Positions 48,169 through 57,998 are shown, counted from the stretch's first letter. The stretch: 64,000 nucleotides of DNA from Alkalibacterium olivapovliticus (GCF_003003275.1 NZ_PVTO01000004.1:87065-151064), one strand, 5' to 3'. Numbers and translations are program-made. The notes: generated from the letters alone by a model not told the origin.

Positions 48169-49356
48169 ATGAAACTAGATAAAAAACAGAGCAAGTTCAG
48201 GTTTTTCATACTACTATTAGTGGGTTTAGGACTGCTTATCACGGCAGGAAGTGTAGCAGCAGGCATGCATATGAGAGACAGGGAAAACAGGCATACATTA
48301 GAAGAAGGAGCGACATTGGATGGACCGGGATTTTTCAGTGGAGATCTGATACAAATCGATGGGACAGTTGATGGCACAACATTTGCAGCTGGAGAAGAGA
48401 TTAGAGTAAATGGGGATATCAACGGCTCGCTATTCGCAGCTGGACAACGGATCATTATAACAGGAGTTGTGAACGGGAATATATATGGTGCTGGAGAGGT
48501 TATAGAACTGAGTGGACAGAGTGAAGGGGAAGTATTTCTAGCAGGTGAAACAGTGACGATTGATGAGGGTGCTGAAATCGGAAGGGATGCGTTCGCAGCT
48601 GGGCTCTATGTGAATGTAAATGGGCCGGTTCCTCGTCATTTGTACACAGCAGGTGAAAGAGTCACTGTCAACAGTCTGATTGGTGGAAATGCTGCTGTTA
48701 CAGCTGAGCGTGTGATTCTAACTGATTCGGCAGAGGTCGATGGGGATTTAGATTATGATAGTCCTAATGAAGCAGATACGTCACTAGGAGCGACAGTAGC
48801 CGGTCAGACAAACTGGACTCAGACAGAGGGCTGGAATAGGCGTACTCTTTCACAGCAGACTAGATGGATCCTGACATTTTTCTGGGTGCTGTGGAGTATC
48901 TTGAGTACACTCGTCGTCTGGTTCGTTATAAGATTGATCAGCAAAGAATTCTGGGTGAATACAGTATGGCCAATAGCTGATCAGCCGCTTAAAACAGTCG
49001 GAACAGGTTTGCTGGGGCTGATTGCGACCCCGTTTGTCGCAGGACTTTTATTGTTGACGGTTATCGGTATACCAATGGGGCTCATTCTCTTTACGCTATA
49101 TGGGCTGGCTCTCTATTTTGCAACTATTATTGTTGCGTTGTTTATTGGAGTGCTGCTGTTCAGGTTAGCAGGCCGAACGGAAGGAAATAATGAGTTTCTT
49201 GTTTTACTGATAGGAGTCCTGATTCTTGAGATTCTTAAAATCATCCCCGTTGTCAATCTAATAGTCTGGCTTGTAGTTGCTGTTATAGGTTTTGGAGCAT
49301 TGATTATTTCACGTCGGGAAAATAATAAACCGGCAGACAGATTTGCTGATTATTAA
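48169..49356 (+). CDS. Bactofilin-like beta-repeat protein with C-terminal membrane domain
   Basis: 395 aa from the ATG at 48169 (AGGAGGGG site). One helix at about 12-35 is a signal anchor. Residues 50-210 are a repeating short-strand region (IDGTVDGTTFAAGEEIRVNG, GSLFAAGQRIIITG, GNIYGAGEVIELSG), as in polymer-forming bactofilin-type folds, probably outside the membrane. Four more helices span about 235-380. No enzyme motif. Likely an envelope scaffold; function unknown. Confidence 0.78.
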   Translation: MKLDKKQSKFRFFILLLVGLGLLITAGSVAAGMHMRDRENRHTLEEGATLDGPGFFSGDLIQIDGTVDGTTFAAGEEIRVNGDINGSLFAAGQRIIITGVVNGNIYGAGEVIELSGQSEGEVFLAGETVTIDEGAEIGRDAFAAGLYVNVNGPVPRHLYTAGERVTVNSLIGGNAAVTAERVILTDSAEVDGDLDYDSPNEADTSLGATVAGQTNWTQTEGWNRRTLSQQTRWILTFFWVLWSILSTLVVWFVIRLISKEFWVNTVWPIADQPLKTVGTGLLGLIATPFVAGLLLLTVIGIPMGLILFTLYGLALYFATIIVALFIGVLLFRLAGRTEGNNEFLVLLIGVLILEILKIIPVVNLIVWLVVAVIGFGALIISRRENNKPADRFADY

Positions 49357-49381
49357 AATATAAGAGAGCTTTTAAAACAGC

Positions 49382-49440
49382 AAAAGAGCGATTAGTAGCC
49401 AAACTGGAGAATATCCAGTTGATTACTAATCGCTCTTTTT
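49382..49440. terminator. Bidirectional terminator between the bactofilin-like gene and the exporter operon
   Basis: A long stem (about 49382-49408 with 49414-49438) with an internal mismatch, ending in T5 on plus and TTTT on minus. Confidence 0.85.
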
Positions 49441-49472
49441 ACTTCTGAGTCAGCTGATCGTAAACATCAGAC

Positions 49473-50693
49473 TTATTCATATCTTAATGCATCAATAGGA
49501 TTAAGCTTAGCTGCTTTACGAGCAGGGTATATTCCAAAGAAAACACCAACAGCTGTAGAGAAGAGCAGAACTAAGGCTACACTTCCTAGTGTTATGATTG
49601 GCGCTATATCCAAAGCACCTGCAATAATGTTAGATAGGATAATACCGAGTGTCAGACCAATCATCCCACCGATAACGCTTAAGATGATAGATTCCATCAG
49701 GAACTGGATCAATATCGTATGAGTCGTTGCACCTAATGCTTTTCGCGTTCCGATTTCTCTAGTCCTCTCAGTGACAGACACCAGCATGATATTCATAACC
49801 CCTATACCGCCGACAAGCAATGCAATGGCTGCTACCGCTGCAATGAAGTTGATGAATAAGCTTAAGACATTGTTCACCTGATCTAAAGCTTGAAGGAAGT
49901 TAGTCGCACTATATACATTGTCTCCAACTGCATTATTTCTCAGTTCCAGAAGACGGACGACTTGGTTGGAAACGGGCTCTATCTGTTCCGTGGTTTCCAC
50001 TTCGATGGCGACCGAATCCATGCCAGTCAGTTGTGGTACCTGATTGCTTATTGTTGAGTGAGGCATGGCAATGAAAAGGGGGATCTGATCCGTATCAAAT
50101 GCACCTTCCATATCGCCAAACGATCCTTCGACTACTCCGACAATACGCAGATTCAACTGGCTTTGAGCAACAGTAACGCGAAGGGTTTCTCCGACTACAT
50201 CAATTCTGTCAAATAAAGCTTCTGCTCCATCTGTATCTATCACAACAACATCCTGTGCTTCATCGAAATCGACCTGGTTGAAGTATCGGCCTTCTACCAA
50301 AGTTGAGCTCATGGCCTGACTTAAAAACTGAAGATCAGGCGTCCCGTAGGAAATAACAGACTGCCTCGCTTCTTCATCAGTTGAAATGGTGCCTGACATG
50401 GTTTCGTTCGGAGAGACATACCTTATTTCATCGATCGACTCTTTCAATACATTCAAGTCATCATTGGTGATCAAATCTCCAGATTGATCCGGATCGTTCG
50501 CACTTAAACTGATTGTTGTTGCACCTATGTCACTGAAAGTCGTTGTGATTTCGTCAGCGGCGCCATTTCCGACAGCTAAAATCGCAATGACCGAAGCAAT
50601 CCCTATGATAATACCCAGCATGGTCAGAAATGACCGCATTTTATTGGCAAAGATACTATCTAGAGCCATTTTAAAATTTTCTTTTATAAACAT
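49473..50693 (-). CDS. MacB/YknZ-type ABC permease
   Basis: 406 aa. Four helices: one N-terminal (SFLTMLGIIIGIASVIAILAVG), a large extracytoplasmic MacB core domain at about 45-270, then three helices in the FtsX-like domain (GGIGVMNIMLVSVTERTREI near 290). It directly follows the ATPase gene. With the adaptor it forms a tripartite-like Gram-positive MacAB/YknXYZ exporter, associated with peptide resistance. Substrate unknown. Confidence 0.92.
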   Translation of the reverse strand: MFIKENFKMALDSIFANKMRSFLTMLGIIIGIASVIAILAVGNGAADEITTTFSDIGATTISLSANDPDQSGDLITNDDLNVLKESIDEIRYVSPNETMSGTISTDEEARQSVISYGTPDLQFLSQAMSSTLVEGRYFNQVDFDEAQDVVVIDTDGAEALFDRIDVVGETLRVTVAQSQLNLRIVGVVEGSFGDMEGAFDTDQIPLFIAMPHSTISNQVPQLTGMDSVAIEVETTEQIEPVSNQVVRLLELRNNAVGDNVYSATNFLQALDQVNNVLSLFINFIAAVAAIALLVGGIGVMNIMLVSVTERTREIGTRKALGATTHTILIQFLMESIILSVIGGMIGLTLGIILSNIIAGALDIAPIITLGSVALVLLFSTAVGVFFGIYPARKAAKLNPIDALRYE

Positions 50694-51401
50694 CTATTCA
50701 ACCTCCCGTTTAGGCAGTTCTTTAGGAGTCAATTGTTTATCTTTTTGAATGACACCGTCTCTAAAGTGGACGATACGTTTTGTATAAGCTGCCATTTCCG
50801 GTTCATGAGTCACCATAACGATAGTGGTGCCTTCTTTATTCAAGTCCTGAAAAATGCGCATAATATCCTGCGTGGTTTTTGAATCCAGATTTCCTGTCGG
50901 TTCATCTGCCATTAAAACAGAGGGTCTGTTGACGATTGCGCGTGCTATAGCGACACGCTGCTTTTGACCACCGGAAATTTCGTTGGTCTTATGCGTCAGA
51001 CGGTCACCCAATCCGACTTTTTCAAGGGCATCGACTGCACGTTCTCGACGTTCCTTGTAAGGGACCTTGCCATAAACCAGAGGAAGCATGACATTTTCAA
51101 GTACATTCATACGGGTCATGAGGTTAAAAGACTGAAATACAAATCCGATTTCTTTATTTCGTATCCCAGCCAGTTCAGAGTCAGAAAGACCTGACACATC
51201 TGTCCCATTTAAAAGGTACTGACCACTGTCGAATCGGTCGAGCAAGCCCAGTATATTCATTAAAGTAGACTTGCCCGATCCACTTGGACCCATGATCGAG
51301 GTAAATTCTCCTTCTTGAATAGTAAGCGATACTTTGTTCAATGCGCGAACTGTTTCGCCGCCCATTTGATAAATTTTCTCTATATCTGTGACTTCAATCA
51401 C
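50694..51401 (-). CDS. MacB/LolD-type ABC ATPase
   Basis: 235 aa. Walker [11 protein letters not shown] (about 37), the LolD-type segment FVFQSFNLMTRMNVLENVMLP, signature ISGGQKQRVAIARA (about 141) and Walker B VLMADEPTGNLD. AAGGAGGTATTC precedes the ATG. Its stop directly abuts the permease ATG, so the pair is coupled. Confidence 0.94.
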   Translation of the reverse strand: MIEVTDIEKIYQMGGETVRALNKVSLTIQEGEFTSIMGPSGSGKSTLMNILGLLDRFDSGQYLLNGTDVSGLSDSELAGIRNKEIGFVFQSFNLMTRMNVLENVMLPLVYGKVPYKERRERAVDALEKVGLGDRLTHKTNEISGGQKQRVAIARAIVNRPSVLMADEPTGNLDSKTTQDIMRIFQDLNKEGTTIVMVTHEPEMAAYTKRIVHFRDGVIQKDKQLTPKELPKREVE

Positions 51402-51416
51402 GAGAATACCTCCTTA

Positions 51417-52280
51417 TTAGTCTTCAAGTTCTACTTCTACTCCGTCTTCAAGCTCTTCGCCAGGGGACAACACAATAAGGTCGCCTTCACTCAGGCCGTC
51501 TGTTACTTCGATTCGGGCATCAGATTGAATGCCTGTTTCGATCATCACTTGAAAAACTTCGTTATTTGAAACCGTGTAGACGTAAGGATTATTGTCTGAA
51601 TCATAGTTCAACGCTTCAATTGGAATAACTAAAGCCTCTTCAACAGAGTCAACGATAATGTCAGCATCAATTTCAAATCCGGCAATCAAGCCGTCTGTTT
51701 CAGAGTCAAATGTAATGGTCGCTCCCAGACTGGTTGAAGAGCCTAATTGCGTCTGTTCCTGAGTCGCTACTGGGTCTATTGATGTTACCGTGCCTTCATA
51801 TAAATTATCAGCGTATGTCAGTTCGACTTCCTGATCAACCTCGATCACACTAGCATCTGATCTTGACAACTGAAGGCCGACTTGCAAATCGTTTAAGTTG
51901 GAGACGACAATCGACGCTTGCCCCTGTTGAGCATTCATATCGGGTTCTTCTTCAGCTACATTCACTTCAGTCACTGTTCCATCAAAGTTAGCTGTGAAAG
52001 TTGTTCCATCAACATAGGTAACCAGTGTATCGCCTTCCTCTACCTCATCGCCTACGGAAACAGTCAATTCAGTAACGACACCTTGTCCGGCAATTTCCTG
52101 AGTTTCTGAGGGTTCAATAATACCATTTGCTACGATTACTTCTGTAATAGAGCCTTGTTCAACCTCGGAAGTGCGTACGGTTATCGTCTGGTCTTCCTGG
52201 GATGACTGGTAAATGCTGTATCCTACAAATCCTACGAATAAAAGGAATACGACTAATCCTATCCATTTTTTTCCTCGCAT
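51417..52280 (-). CDS. HlyD/MacA-type efflux adaptor (YknX-like)
   Basis: 287 aa. An N-terminal membrane anchor is at about 7-24, then a lipoyl/barrel-sandwich hybrid domain (SVGDEVEEGDTLVTYVDG), a beta-barrel domain and a membrane-proximal domain (LSEGDLIVLSPGEELEDG). It lacks a long coiled-coil hairpin, as YknX-type adaptors of Gram-positives can. First gene of the three-gene exporter operon, 15 bases upstream of the ATPase. Confidence 0.9.
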   Translation of the reverse strand: MRGKKWIGLVVFLLFVGFVGYSIYQSSQEDQTITVRTSEVEQGSITEVIVANGIIEPSETQEIAGQGVVTELTVSVGDEVEEGDTLVTYVDGTTFTANFDGTVTEVNVAEEEPDMNAQQGQASIVVSNLNDLQVGLQLSRSDASVIEVDQEVELTYADNLYEGTVTSIDPVATQEQTQLGSSTSLGATITFDSETDGLIAGFEIDADIIVDSVEEALVIPIEALNYDSDNNPYVYTVSNNEVFQVMIETGIQSDARIEVTDGLSEGDLIVLSPGEELEDGVEVELED

Positions 52281-52505
52281 TAAAAATCTTCCCTTCTATT
52301 TTTGAATCTATTTACTCATAATTTCAATTATACAGGTAGAAAAACGGCTTAGCCATGAATTCAGGTTAAAATCACGAAATCTTCAACCTTTAACTGGTTA
52401 ATATCTTACAACTATAAGAGGTCAATTTAGTCTGCTTCACATAATTATGTTAAACTATACTCACTAAAGTGAAATGGTTAAAGTGCATAGAGGAGGGGCT
52501 CTATT

Positions 52506-53249
52506 ATGAAAGTTCAAGTGTTTGTTGTAGGAGATATACACGGAGAGTATCAGATGTTCAAAAAAATCCTGGACTATTGGGACGAACAGAAGCAGCAGCT
52601 TATTTTACTTGGCGATTTAGGCGACAGAGGGGAAGACCCTAAAGCGTGTTTTGAACTGGCGAAAACTTTGGTAGAAGACAAAGGGGCTATTTGCTTAAAA
52701 GGGAACCATGAAGATATGCTGTTGGATTTTTTAAACCGACCGCAGCACACTGCTTCTTTGTATGAAATGAATGGGGGAATGGTGACGATCCAGTCATTCC
52801 TGGATATGAAAGAGGGCAATTATGACGTTGTGGAATTATCTGCCAGTGTACAATCCAACTATACATGGCTGAAACCTTTTATCGAATCTCTCCCTTTAAA
52901 CTATGAATGGGAAGACTACGTATTTGTACATGCTGGAGTAGACCTAACGAAAGCTGACTGGAGAGAAACCTCAGACCGAGATTATGTATGGATAAGAGAA
53001 GGGTTCTATGATCAGCCTAATCATACAGACAAAACAATTGTGTTTGGCCATACTGTCACATCTATGCTCCACGATAAACAGACAAATTCTGACATTTGGG
53101 AGTCTGGAGATGGAAAAATAGGGTTAGATGGTGGAGCAGTTTATGGCGGAACTCTACATGGAGTTGTTTTCGATAAAAACGGAATAGTGGACCAGTATAA
53201 AGTAAAGAATAAAGAATATGGATTCGGTCACCTTTTTGGAAGGGATTAA
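52506..53249 (+). CDS. PPP-family metallophosphatase
   Basis: 247 aa. All PPP motifs are present: GDIHGEY (9-15), GDLGDRGED (about 37-45), GNHED (about 66-70), HAGVD (about 141) and FGHT (about 178). The family covers protein Ser/Thr phosphatases such as PrpE/PrpA and Ap4A hydrolases. AGAGGAGGGG precedes the ATG. It is followed 7 bases later by another metallophosphoesterase, so they are probably co-transcribed. Substrate cannot be assigned. Confidence 0.9.
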   Translation: MKVQVFVVGDIHGEYQMFKKILDYWDEQKQQLILLGDLGDRGEDPKACFELAKTLVEDKGAICLKGNHEDMLLDFLNRPQHTASLYEMNGGMVTIQSFLDMKEGNYDVVELSASVQSNYTWLKPFIESLPLNYEWEDYVFVHAGVDLTKADWRETSDRDYVWIREGFYDQPNHTDKTIVFGHTVTSMLHDKQTNSDIWESGDGKIGLDGGAVYGGTLHGVVFDKNGIVDQYKVKNKEYGFGHLFGRD

Positions 53250-53256
53250 GTATTTA

Positions 53257-54078
53257 ATGAAAATTGGGACACTATCAGACCTGCACATCGACCGTAATGA
53301 TGAATACAGCGGGTTGGATTTAGAAAAAAATCTGGCAGAAATCATTAGTGAGAAAGAAATCGAGTGTCTGCTTATAGCAGGAGATATATCGAATCACTAT
53401 GAAACGACGCATAACTTTATAAAGAAAGTGGAACAGTTGAGTCGTATTCCTGTCCTGTTTGTTCCAGGCAATCACGATTACTGGGCCAGAGATCATGATG
53501 TAACAAATACCAGGGAAATTAATGCATTTTTTAATAAACAGTCCTACTCATTGGTAGGAAAGCCCAAATTGATAGGAGAAAATTGGGCTATTGCAGGCAC
53601 CCCTGGCTGGTACGATTATGGATATGGTAATAGTGAAAGATATGATGAAGCGGCTTTTGAAAAAAAACAGTATGGTTTTGCTTCATGGAACGACCGGCAC
53701 TATGTTGACTGGGGAAAAAGTGATCAGCAAGTCAGCAGTGATATGCTAACGCAGCTCTACAGTGATTTAAAAACAGTAGCAGACCGTCATATTATTTTAA
53801 TGACTCATGTCGCAACTCATCCGCAATTTGTCATACCCTTGCCGCACCGTATATATAACTATGCTAATGCATTTTTAGGTGCAAAGTCATATGAGCAGGT
53901 CTATACTGATTTTCCTGCCATAAAGTACAGCATAATGGGCCATGTTCATTTTCGAAAAGTAATAAAAGACAAAGAGCGAACATACATTACTGCTTGTGTA
54001 GGTAATCATAAACACTGGAAAATAAAGGATTTCAAAACACAAATAAACAAGAGTCTAGTGACATTTGATATCAATTAA
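53257..54078 (+). CDS. Calcineurin-like metallophosphoesterase
   Basis: 273 aa from the ATG at 53257, inside the frame after GGAAGGG. Motifs SDLHID (6-11), AGDIS (about 40), GNHDYW (about 71), MTHVATHP (about 184) and GHVHFRK (about 226) define the dinuclear metal site. It is unlike the preceding PPP protein in sequence, so this is not a duplication. LAB carry related proteins of unknown substrate. Confidence 0.9.
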   Translation: MKIGTLSDLHIDRNDEYSGLDLEKNLAEIISEKEIECLLIAGDISNHYETTHNFIKKVEQLSRIPVLFVPGNHDYWARDHDVTNTREINAFFNKQSYSLVGKPKLIGENWAIAGTPGWYDYGYGNSERYDEAAFEKKQYGFASWNDRHYVDWGKSDQQVSSDMLTQLYSDLKTVADRHIILMTHVATHPQFVIPLPHRIYNYANAFLGAKSYEQVYTDFPAIKYSIMGHVHFRKVIKDKERTYITACVGNHKHWKIKDFKTQINKSLVTFDIN

Positions 54079-54178
54079 AGAATGAATCCATACCCTGTCA
54101 ATTTCTGGCAGAGGGATTCGTTCTTTTTTATTTTTGTGTTAAAATAGACAAGATGATTTTATAGAGGAGATGACAGTT

Positions 54179-56356
54179 TTGACAGAAACACAAAATGACC
54201 AAATCGTTCAATTACTAAATAAAGAATTAACAGACTACTCGAAAAAACAAATTTTATCCGTATTGGATCTACTGAAGGACGGGAATACAGTCCCGTTTAT
54301 AGCGCGTTACCGAAAGGAAGCAACAGGAACATTAGATGAGGTGCAGATTCGTGAAATCGAAGAACGCCATACGTATCTGACAAATCTTGAAAAACGTAAA
54401 ACAGATGTGATCGCTGTAATTGAAGAACAGGGCAAGTTGACGCCAGAACTTGAAAAAGATATTAAAAAAGCGACTCAGATGCAGCGTGTTGAAGATCTGT
54501 ATCGACCGTATAAACAAAAACGTCGCACTAAGGCAACGATTGCCAAAGAGCAAGGACTTGAGCCTCTAGCTGAATGGGTAATGACTTTTCCTGAAGGGTC
54601 CCTTGAGGATGAAGCTGGCCAGTATATAAATGCAGAGCAAGGTATTGAATCAGTTGAAAATGCGTTAGATGGGGTTCACGAAATCATCGCAGAAATGATT
54701 TCTGATAATCCAATGTATAGAACGTGGGTCAGAGAATTCACACAAACTAATGGTGTACTTGATTCCAAAGTGAAAGACAAAAAGCTGGATGAAAAAGGCG
54801 TCTTTGAAATGTATTATGAGTATTCAGAAACGCTAAAATCACTAGTGCCTCACAGAGTATTGGCGATGAACCGTGGAGAAAAAGAAGGTGTTCTGTCGCT
54901 TTCAGTTGATATAGATGAAGAGCGTATACACGGATACATCATGAAACAGGAGATACAGGCCGGGAAATTAACACCTGCTGTTGAAAAAGTAAAAGAAGCG
55001 ATTACAGATGCATACAAGCGATTCATTTCTCCAGCTATAGAAAGAGAACTGAGAAATGAACTGACGGAAAAAGCTGAAGACCAGGCGATTCAAGTCTTTG
55101 GTGATAATTTAAGTAACTTGCTTCTGCAGGCGCCTTTAAAAGATCAGGTCATCCTGGGATTAGACCCTGCTTACCGTACTGGTTGCAAACTGGCGGTTAT
55201 CGATGCAACAGGAAAAGTACTGGGTATAGATCTGATATATCCTCATATGCCGGCATCTGCCCAAAAACGTCAGGAAGCACCTGAACAATTTCTTAACATG
55301 GTCAAAAAGTATAACGTAGACACTATTGCAATCGGAAACGGCACAGCTAGCCGTGAATCGGAAACGTTTGTTGCGACTCATCTGAAATCGCTGGATAAAA
55401 AAATTGCGTATGTGATTGTAAATGAAGCAGGCGCATCTGTTTATTCAGCAAGTGATGAAGCTAGGAGAGAATTCCCTGAGCTGCAAGTCGAAGAGCGAAG
55501 TGCAGTTAGTATCGCCAGACGTCTGCAGGATCCACTAGCTGAACTGGTGAAAATCGATCCCCAATCAATTGGTGTCGGGCAATACCAGCATGATGTTTCA
55601 CAAAAGAAACTGACTGATCAGCTGGATTTTGTGATTGAAACAGTGGTTAACCAGGTTGGTGTAAATGTAAATACAGCTAGTGTTGCCTTACTGAAGCACA
55701 TTTCTGGTTTAACGAAGACAACGGCAGAAAATGTCGTCCTGTACAGAGAAGAAAACGGTAAATTTACCAGCCGCAGTCAACTGAAAAAGGTGAAGAGACT
55801 AGGGCCTAAGGCATTTGAACAAGCTGTTGGATTCCTGCGTATTCCGGACGGGAAAGAACCATTTGATAACACTGGTATTCATCCTGAAACGTATAAGCAG
55901 GCTGAAATGATTTTATCATCAGCAGGCGTCTCAAAATCGGATATTGGGTCAGAAGATTTGATTGCCCGAATCAAACTGCTCAATGAAGAGAATGTGCTGG
56001 ATGAAACTGGCCTGGGACAGGAAACATACAAAGATATTGTAAAAGCACTGGTGGCTCCAGGAAGAGATATGCGTGACGATATGCCGGCACCGTTGTTGCG
56101 TACGGATGTCTTGTCTATGGAAGATTTAAAAGAAGGCATGGAACTTGAAGGAACCGTCAGAAATGTCGTTGATTTCGGAGCCTTCGTCGATATAGGAGTG
56201 AAGCAGGACGGACTCGTTCATATCTCAAAACTAAGCGATCGATTTATCAAGCATCCAAAGGATGTGGTCTCTGTTGGAGATATCGTTAAAGTATGGATAG
56301 ACTCAGTCGACATGAAAAAAGGGCGTATTGCACTCAGTATGCTCACCAATAAGTAA
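54179..56356 (+). CDS. tex: Tex family RNA-binding transcription accessory protein
   Basis: About 725 aa. The N-terminal helical region is followed by a YqgF/RNase H-like domain (ILGLDPAYRTGCKLAVID near 325), HhH motifs (VNVNTASVALLKHISGL near 495) and a C-terminal S1 domain (EGTVRNVVDFGAFVDIG near 655). The likely start is TTG at 54179, 9 bases after AGAGGAG; the ATG at 54170 abuts that site. sprT follows, the same order as B. subtilis ydcI-ydcK. Confidence 0.95.
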   Translation: MTETQNDQIVQLLNKELTDYSKKQILSVLDLLKDGNTVPFIARYRKEATGTLDEVQIREIEERHTYLTNLEKRKTDVIAVIEEQGKLTPELEKDIKKATQMQRVEDLYRPYKQKRRTKATIAKEQGLEPLAEWVMTFPEGSLEDEAGQYINAEQGIESVENALDGVHEIIAEMISDNPMYRTWVREFTQTNGVLDSKVKDKKLDEKGVFEMYYEYSETLKSLVPHRVLAMNRGEKEGVLSLSVDIDEERIHGYIMKQEIQAGKLTPAVEKVKEAITDAYKRFISPAIERELRNELTEKAEDQAIQVFGDNLSNLLLQAPLKDQVILGLDPAYRTGCKLAVIDATGKVLGIDLIYPHMPASAQKRQEAPEQFLNMVKKYNVDTIAIGNGTASRESETFVATHLKSLDKKIAYVIVNEAGASVYSASDEARREFPELQVEERSAVSIARRLQDPLAELVKIDPQSIGVGQYQHDVSQKKLTDQLDFVIETVVNQVGVNVNTASVALLKHISGLTKTTAENVVLYREENGKFTSRSQLKKVKRLGPKAFEQAVGFLRIPDGKEPFDNTGIHPETYKQAEMILSSAGVSKSDIGSEDLIARIKLLNEENVLDETGLGQETYKDIVKALVAPGRDMRDDMPAPLLRTDVLSMEDLKEGMELEGTVRNVVDFGAFVDIGVKQDGLVHISKLSDRFIKHPKDVVSVGDIVKVWIDSVDMKKGRIALSMLTNK

Positions 56357-56428
56357 AGTTAAGAAGAAGAAGTTGAAGCGGGATGCAAGTCGGTCCCGTT
56401 TCTTTCTCGTTAAATATAGGAGACCACT

Positions 56429-56908
56429 ATGAATCAGAAAGAATTGCAGCAGTTAGTTGAAGAGACGTCATTAACTCATTTCAAAAAACCGTTCAATCAT
56501 CGAGCTTATTTTAACACGCGCTTGAAAACGACTGGGGGGCGGTATCACTTAGTGAGTCACGATCTTGATTTCAATCCTAAAGTACTGGAAAAATTGGGTG
56601 AAGATACGTTGATAGGCATCATCAAACATGAACTCTGCCACTATCATCTACATCTTGAAGGCAAAGGCTCCCAGCATAAAGATCAGGATTTTAAAGAATT
56701 GCTGAAAGAAGTGGAGGGCTTAAGATTTGTTCCTGCTATGTCAGAACAGAAGAAAGCCGTTCGTTTATGGAAATATAAATGTAAAAAATGCGGCAGTGTT
56801 GCTCAAAGACAGAGGCGATTCAGTACAGCTAAATATGTCTGTGCCAGGTGTAAGGGTAAATTTGAATTGATTGGCAGAGACGCATATAAAAAGACAGCAG
56901 TTGACTAA
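56429..56908 (+). CDS. SprT-like zinc metalloprotease-fold protein (YdcK-like)
   Basis: 159 aa. The HExxH motif is in KHELCHYHLHLEGKGSQH (about 71-88), and a zinc ribbon CKKCGS...CARCKG near 119-140. The ATG follows ATAGGAG. Located right after tex as in Bacillus. Bacterial SprT-like proteins have no settled function; eukaryotic SPRTN cleaves DNA-protein crosslinks. Confidence 0.92.
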   Translation: MNQKELQQLVEETSLTHFKKPFNHRAYFNTRLKTTGGRYHLVSHDLDFNPKVLEKLGEDTLIGIIKHELCHYHLHLEGKGSQHKDQDFKELLKEVEGLRFVPAMSEQKKAVRLWKYKCKKCGSVAQRQRRFSTAKYVCARCKGKFELIGRDAYKKTAVD

Positions 56909-56930
56909 ATCAGCTACTGTCTTTTGTCCA

Positions 56931-57539
56931 TTAAAAATCAATGCCTGCTTTTTTAAAGTGAGCTTTTAAATCTGAAATATCTCCGTCGAATACATAACCA
57001 TCCATTCCAATATTTTTAGCACTTTCAATGTTCATTGGTAAATCATCGATAAAGAAACACTCGGAAGGCGTTAAGTCGAAGTGAGTGAAAAATTTCTGGT
57101 AAATCTCAGTTTCCGGCTTGATGCATTTCCAGTCAGATGAAAGAAACAGTCCCTCGAAATAATCCACTCCGGGAATGATGTGTTTGAACTGATGAAAATC
57201 TTGGGATACATTTGAGAATAGGTATAAATGATACCCATTTGCTTTTAACCCTTTTACTATAGCTTCCATTTCGATTATAGGGGTCATTTTCTGGTACCAT
57301 GTATCCATCACTTCAGATACTGACACATGCAAAGTTTCCGGGAGCCGCTTTGTTACGTTTTCAATAATTTTATCCTTGGTAATGGTTCCACGATCATACT
57401 GGAGCCATTCATCTGCTAGAAAAATTTCATTTAGTAATAGCTGCTGATGTTCGGTGTTTGATGTAAAGGTCTGTATAAAATCTGCTGGAGCATACCTTAT
57501 CAGAACATTTCCCATATCGAACACGACATTTTTTATCAT
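56931..57539 (-). CDS. HAD superfamily phosphatase (YihX-like)
   Basis: 202 aa. Motif I FDMGNVLIRY near residues 7-16, motif II SNVS near 113, lysine in WKCIKPETEIYQ near 135, and motif IV FFIDDLPMNIESA near 160. The DxGN form of motif I, with helical cap, resembles YihX/epoxide-hydrolase-N-type HADs that act on sugar phosphates. GGGGGATTTACAT is upstream. Substrate unknown. Confidence 0.88.
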   Translation of the reverse strand: MIKNVVFDMGNVLIRYAPADFIQTFTSNTEHQQLLLNEIFLADEWLQYDRGTITKDKIIENVTKRLPETLHVSVSEVMDTWYQKMTPIIEMEAIVKGLKANGYHLYLFSNVSQDFHQFKHIIPGVDYFEGLFLSSDWKCIKPETEIYQKFFTHFDLTPSECFFIDDLPMNIESAKNIGMDGYVFDGDISDLKAHFKKAGIDF

Positions 57540-57641
57540 ATGTAAATCCCCCTATAATGATTAAATTTAAACTTCTTCCACTCAAAGATACCATACAATC
57601 TTAAAATTTTAGAGCATTTAGCAACATTTCTAAAGAGAATA

Positions 57642-57670
57642 TTGACAATTAGCTGAAACATTGATATGAT
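57642..57670 (+). promoter_or_regulatory. Promoter of tRNA-Leu
   Basis: TTGACA (57642-57647), a 17-base spacer and TATGAT (57665-57670), 20 bases before the mature tRNA. Confidence 0.88.
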
Positions 57671-57689
57671 AGGCTTTGTCGAGTGTAAA

Positions 57690-57773
57690 GCGCACGTGGC
57701 GGAATGGTAGACGCGTCAGCTTGAGGGGCTGGTGGGGCGTAGCCCCGTGGAAGTTCGAGTCTTCTCGTGCGCA
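57690..57773 (+). tRNA. tRNA-Leu (anticodon GAG)
   Basis: Class II tRNA. Acceptor GCGCACG (57690-57696) pairs with CGTGCGC (57766-57772), with discriminator A. The anticodon stem is TCAGC/GCTGG with loop TTGAGGG, giving GAG (57723-57725). The long variable arm is GGGGC/GCCCC, and the T loop TTCGAGT. CCA is not encoded, since the gene continues with TAA, so CCA-adding enzyme is needed. An open frame across the tRNA is spurious. Confidence 0.96.
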
Positions 57774-57813
57774 TAAAGTTCAAAAAATGAAAAGCAATAA
57801 ATATACTTTAATT

Positions 57814-57856
57814 AAAAGAGACTCCCTGCTGTTCGTTCAGCAAGGGGTCTCTTTTG
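57814..57856 (+). terminator. Terminator after tRNA-Leu
   Basis: A 17-bp stem with G-T and mismatch positions (57814-57830 with 57839-57855) ending in TTTT. Confidence 0.8.
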
Positions 57857-57998
57857 GGCATCTTATTAAAGGTACAAACAAGCGATTTATATATTCCTTT
57901 TATTCCTGCTTTTTCTTTGAACTAACCTTGCAGAGTAAGTTACAATTTAAAAAAGGAAATATTAAAAGACAATAAGATAACCTTTGGAGGGATTACAA

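Noticed and set aside
57676..57975. 99-aa open frame across tRNA-Leu
   Set aside because: It reads through the tRNA and its terminator and has no family resemblance or ribosome site.
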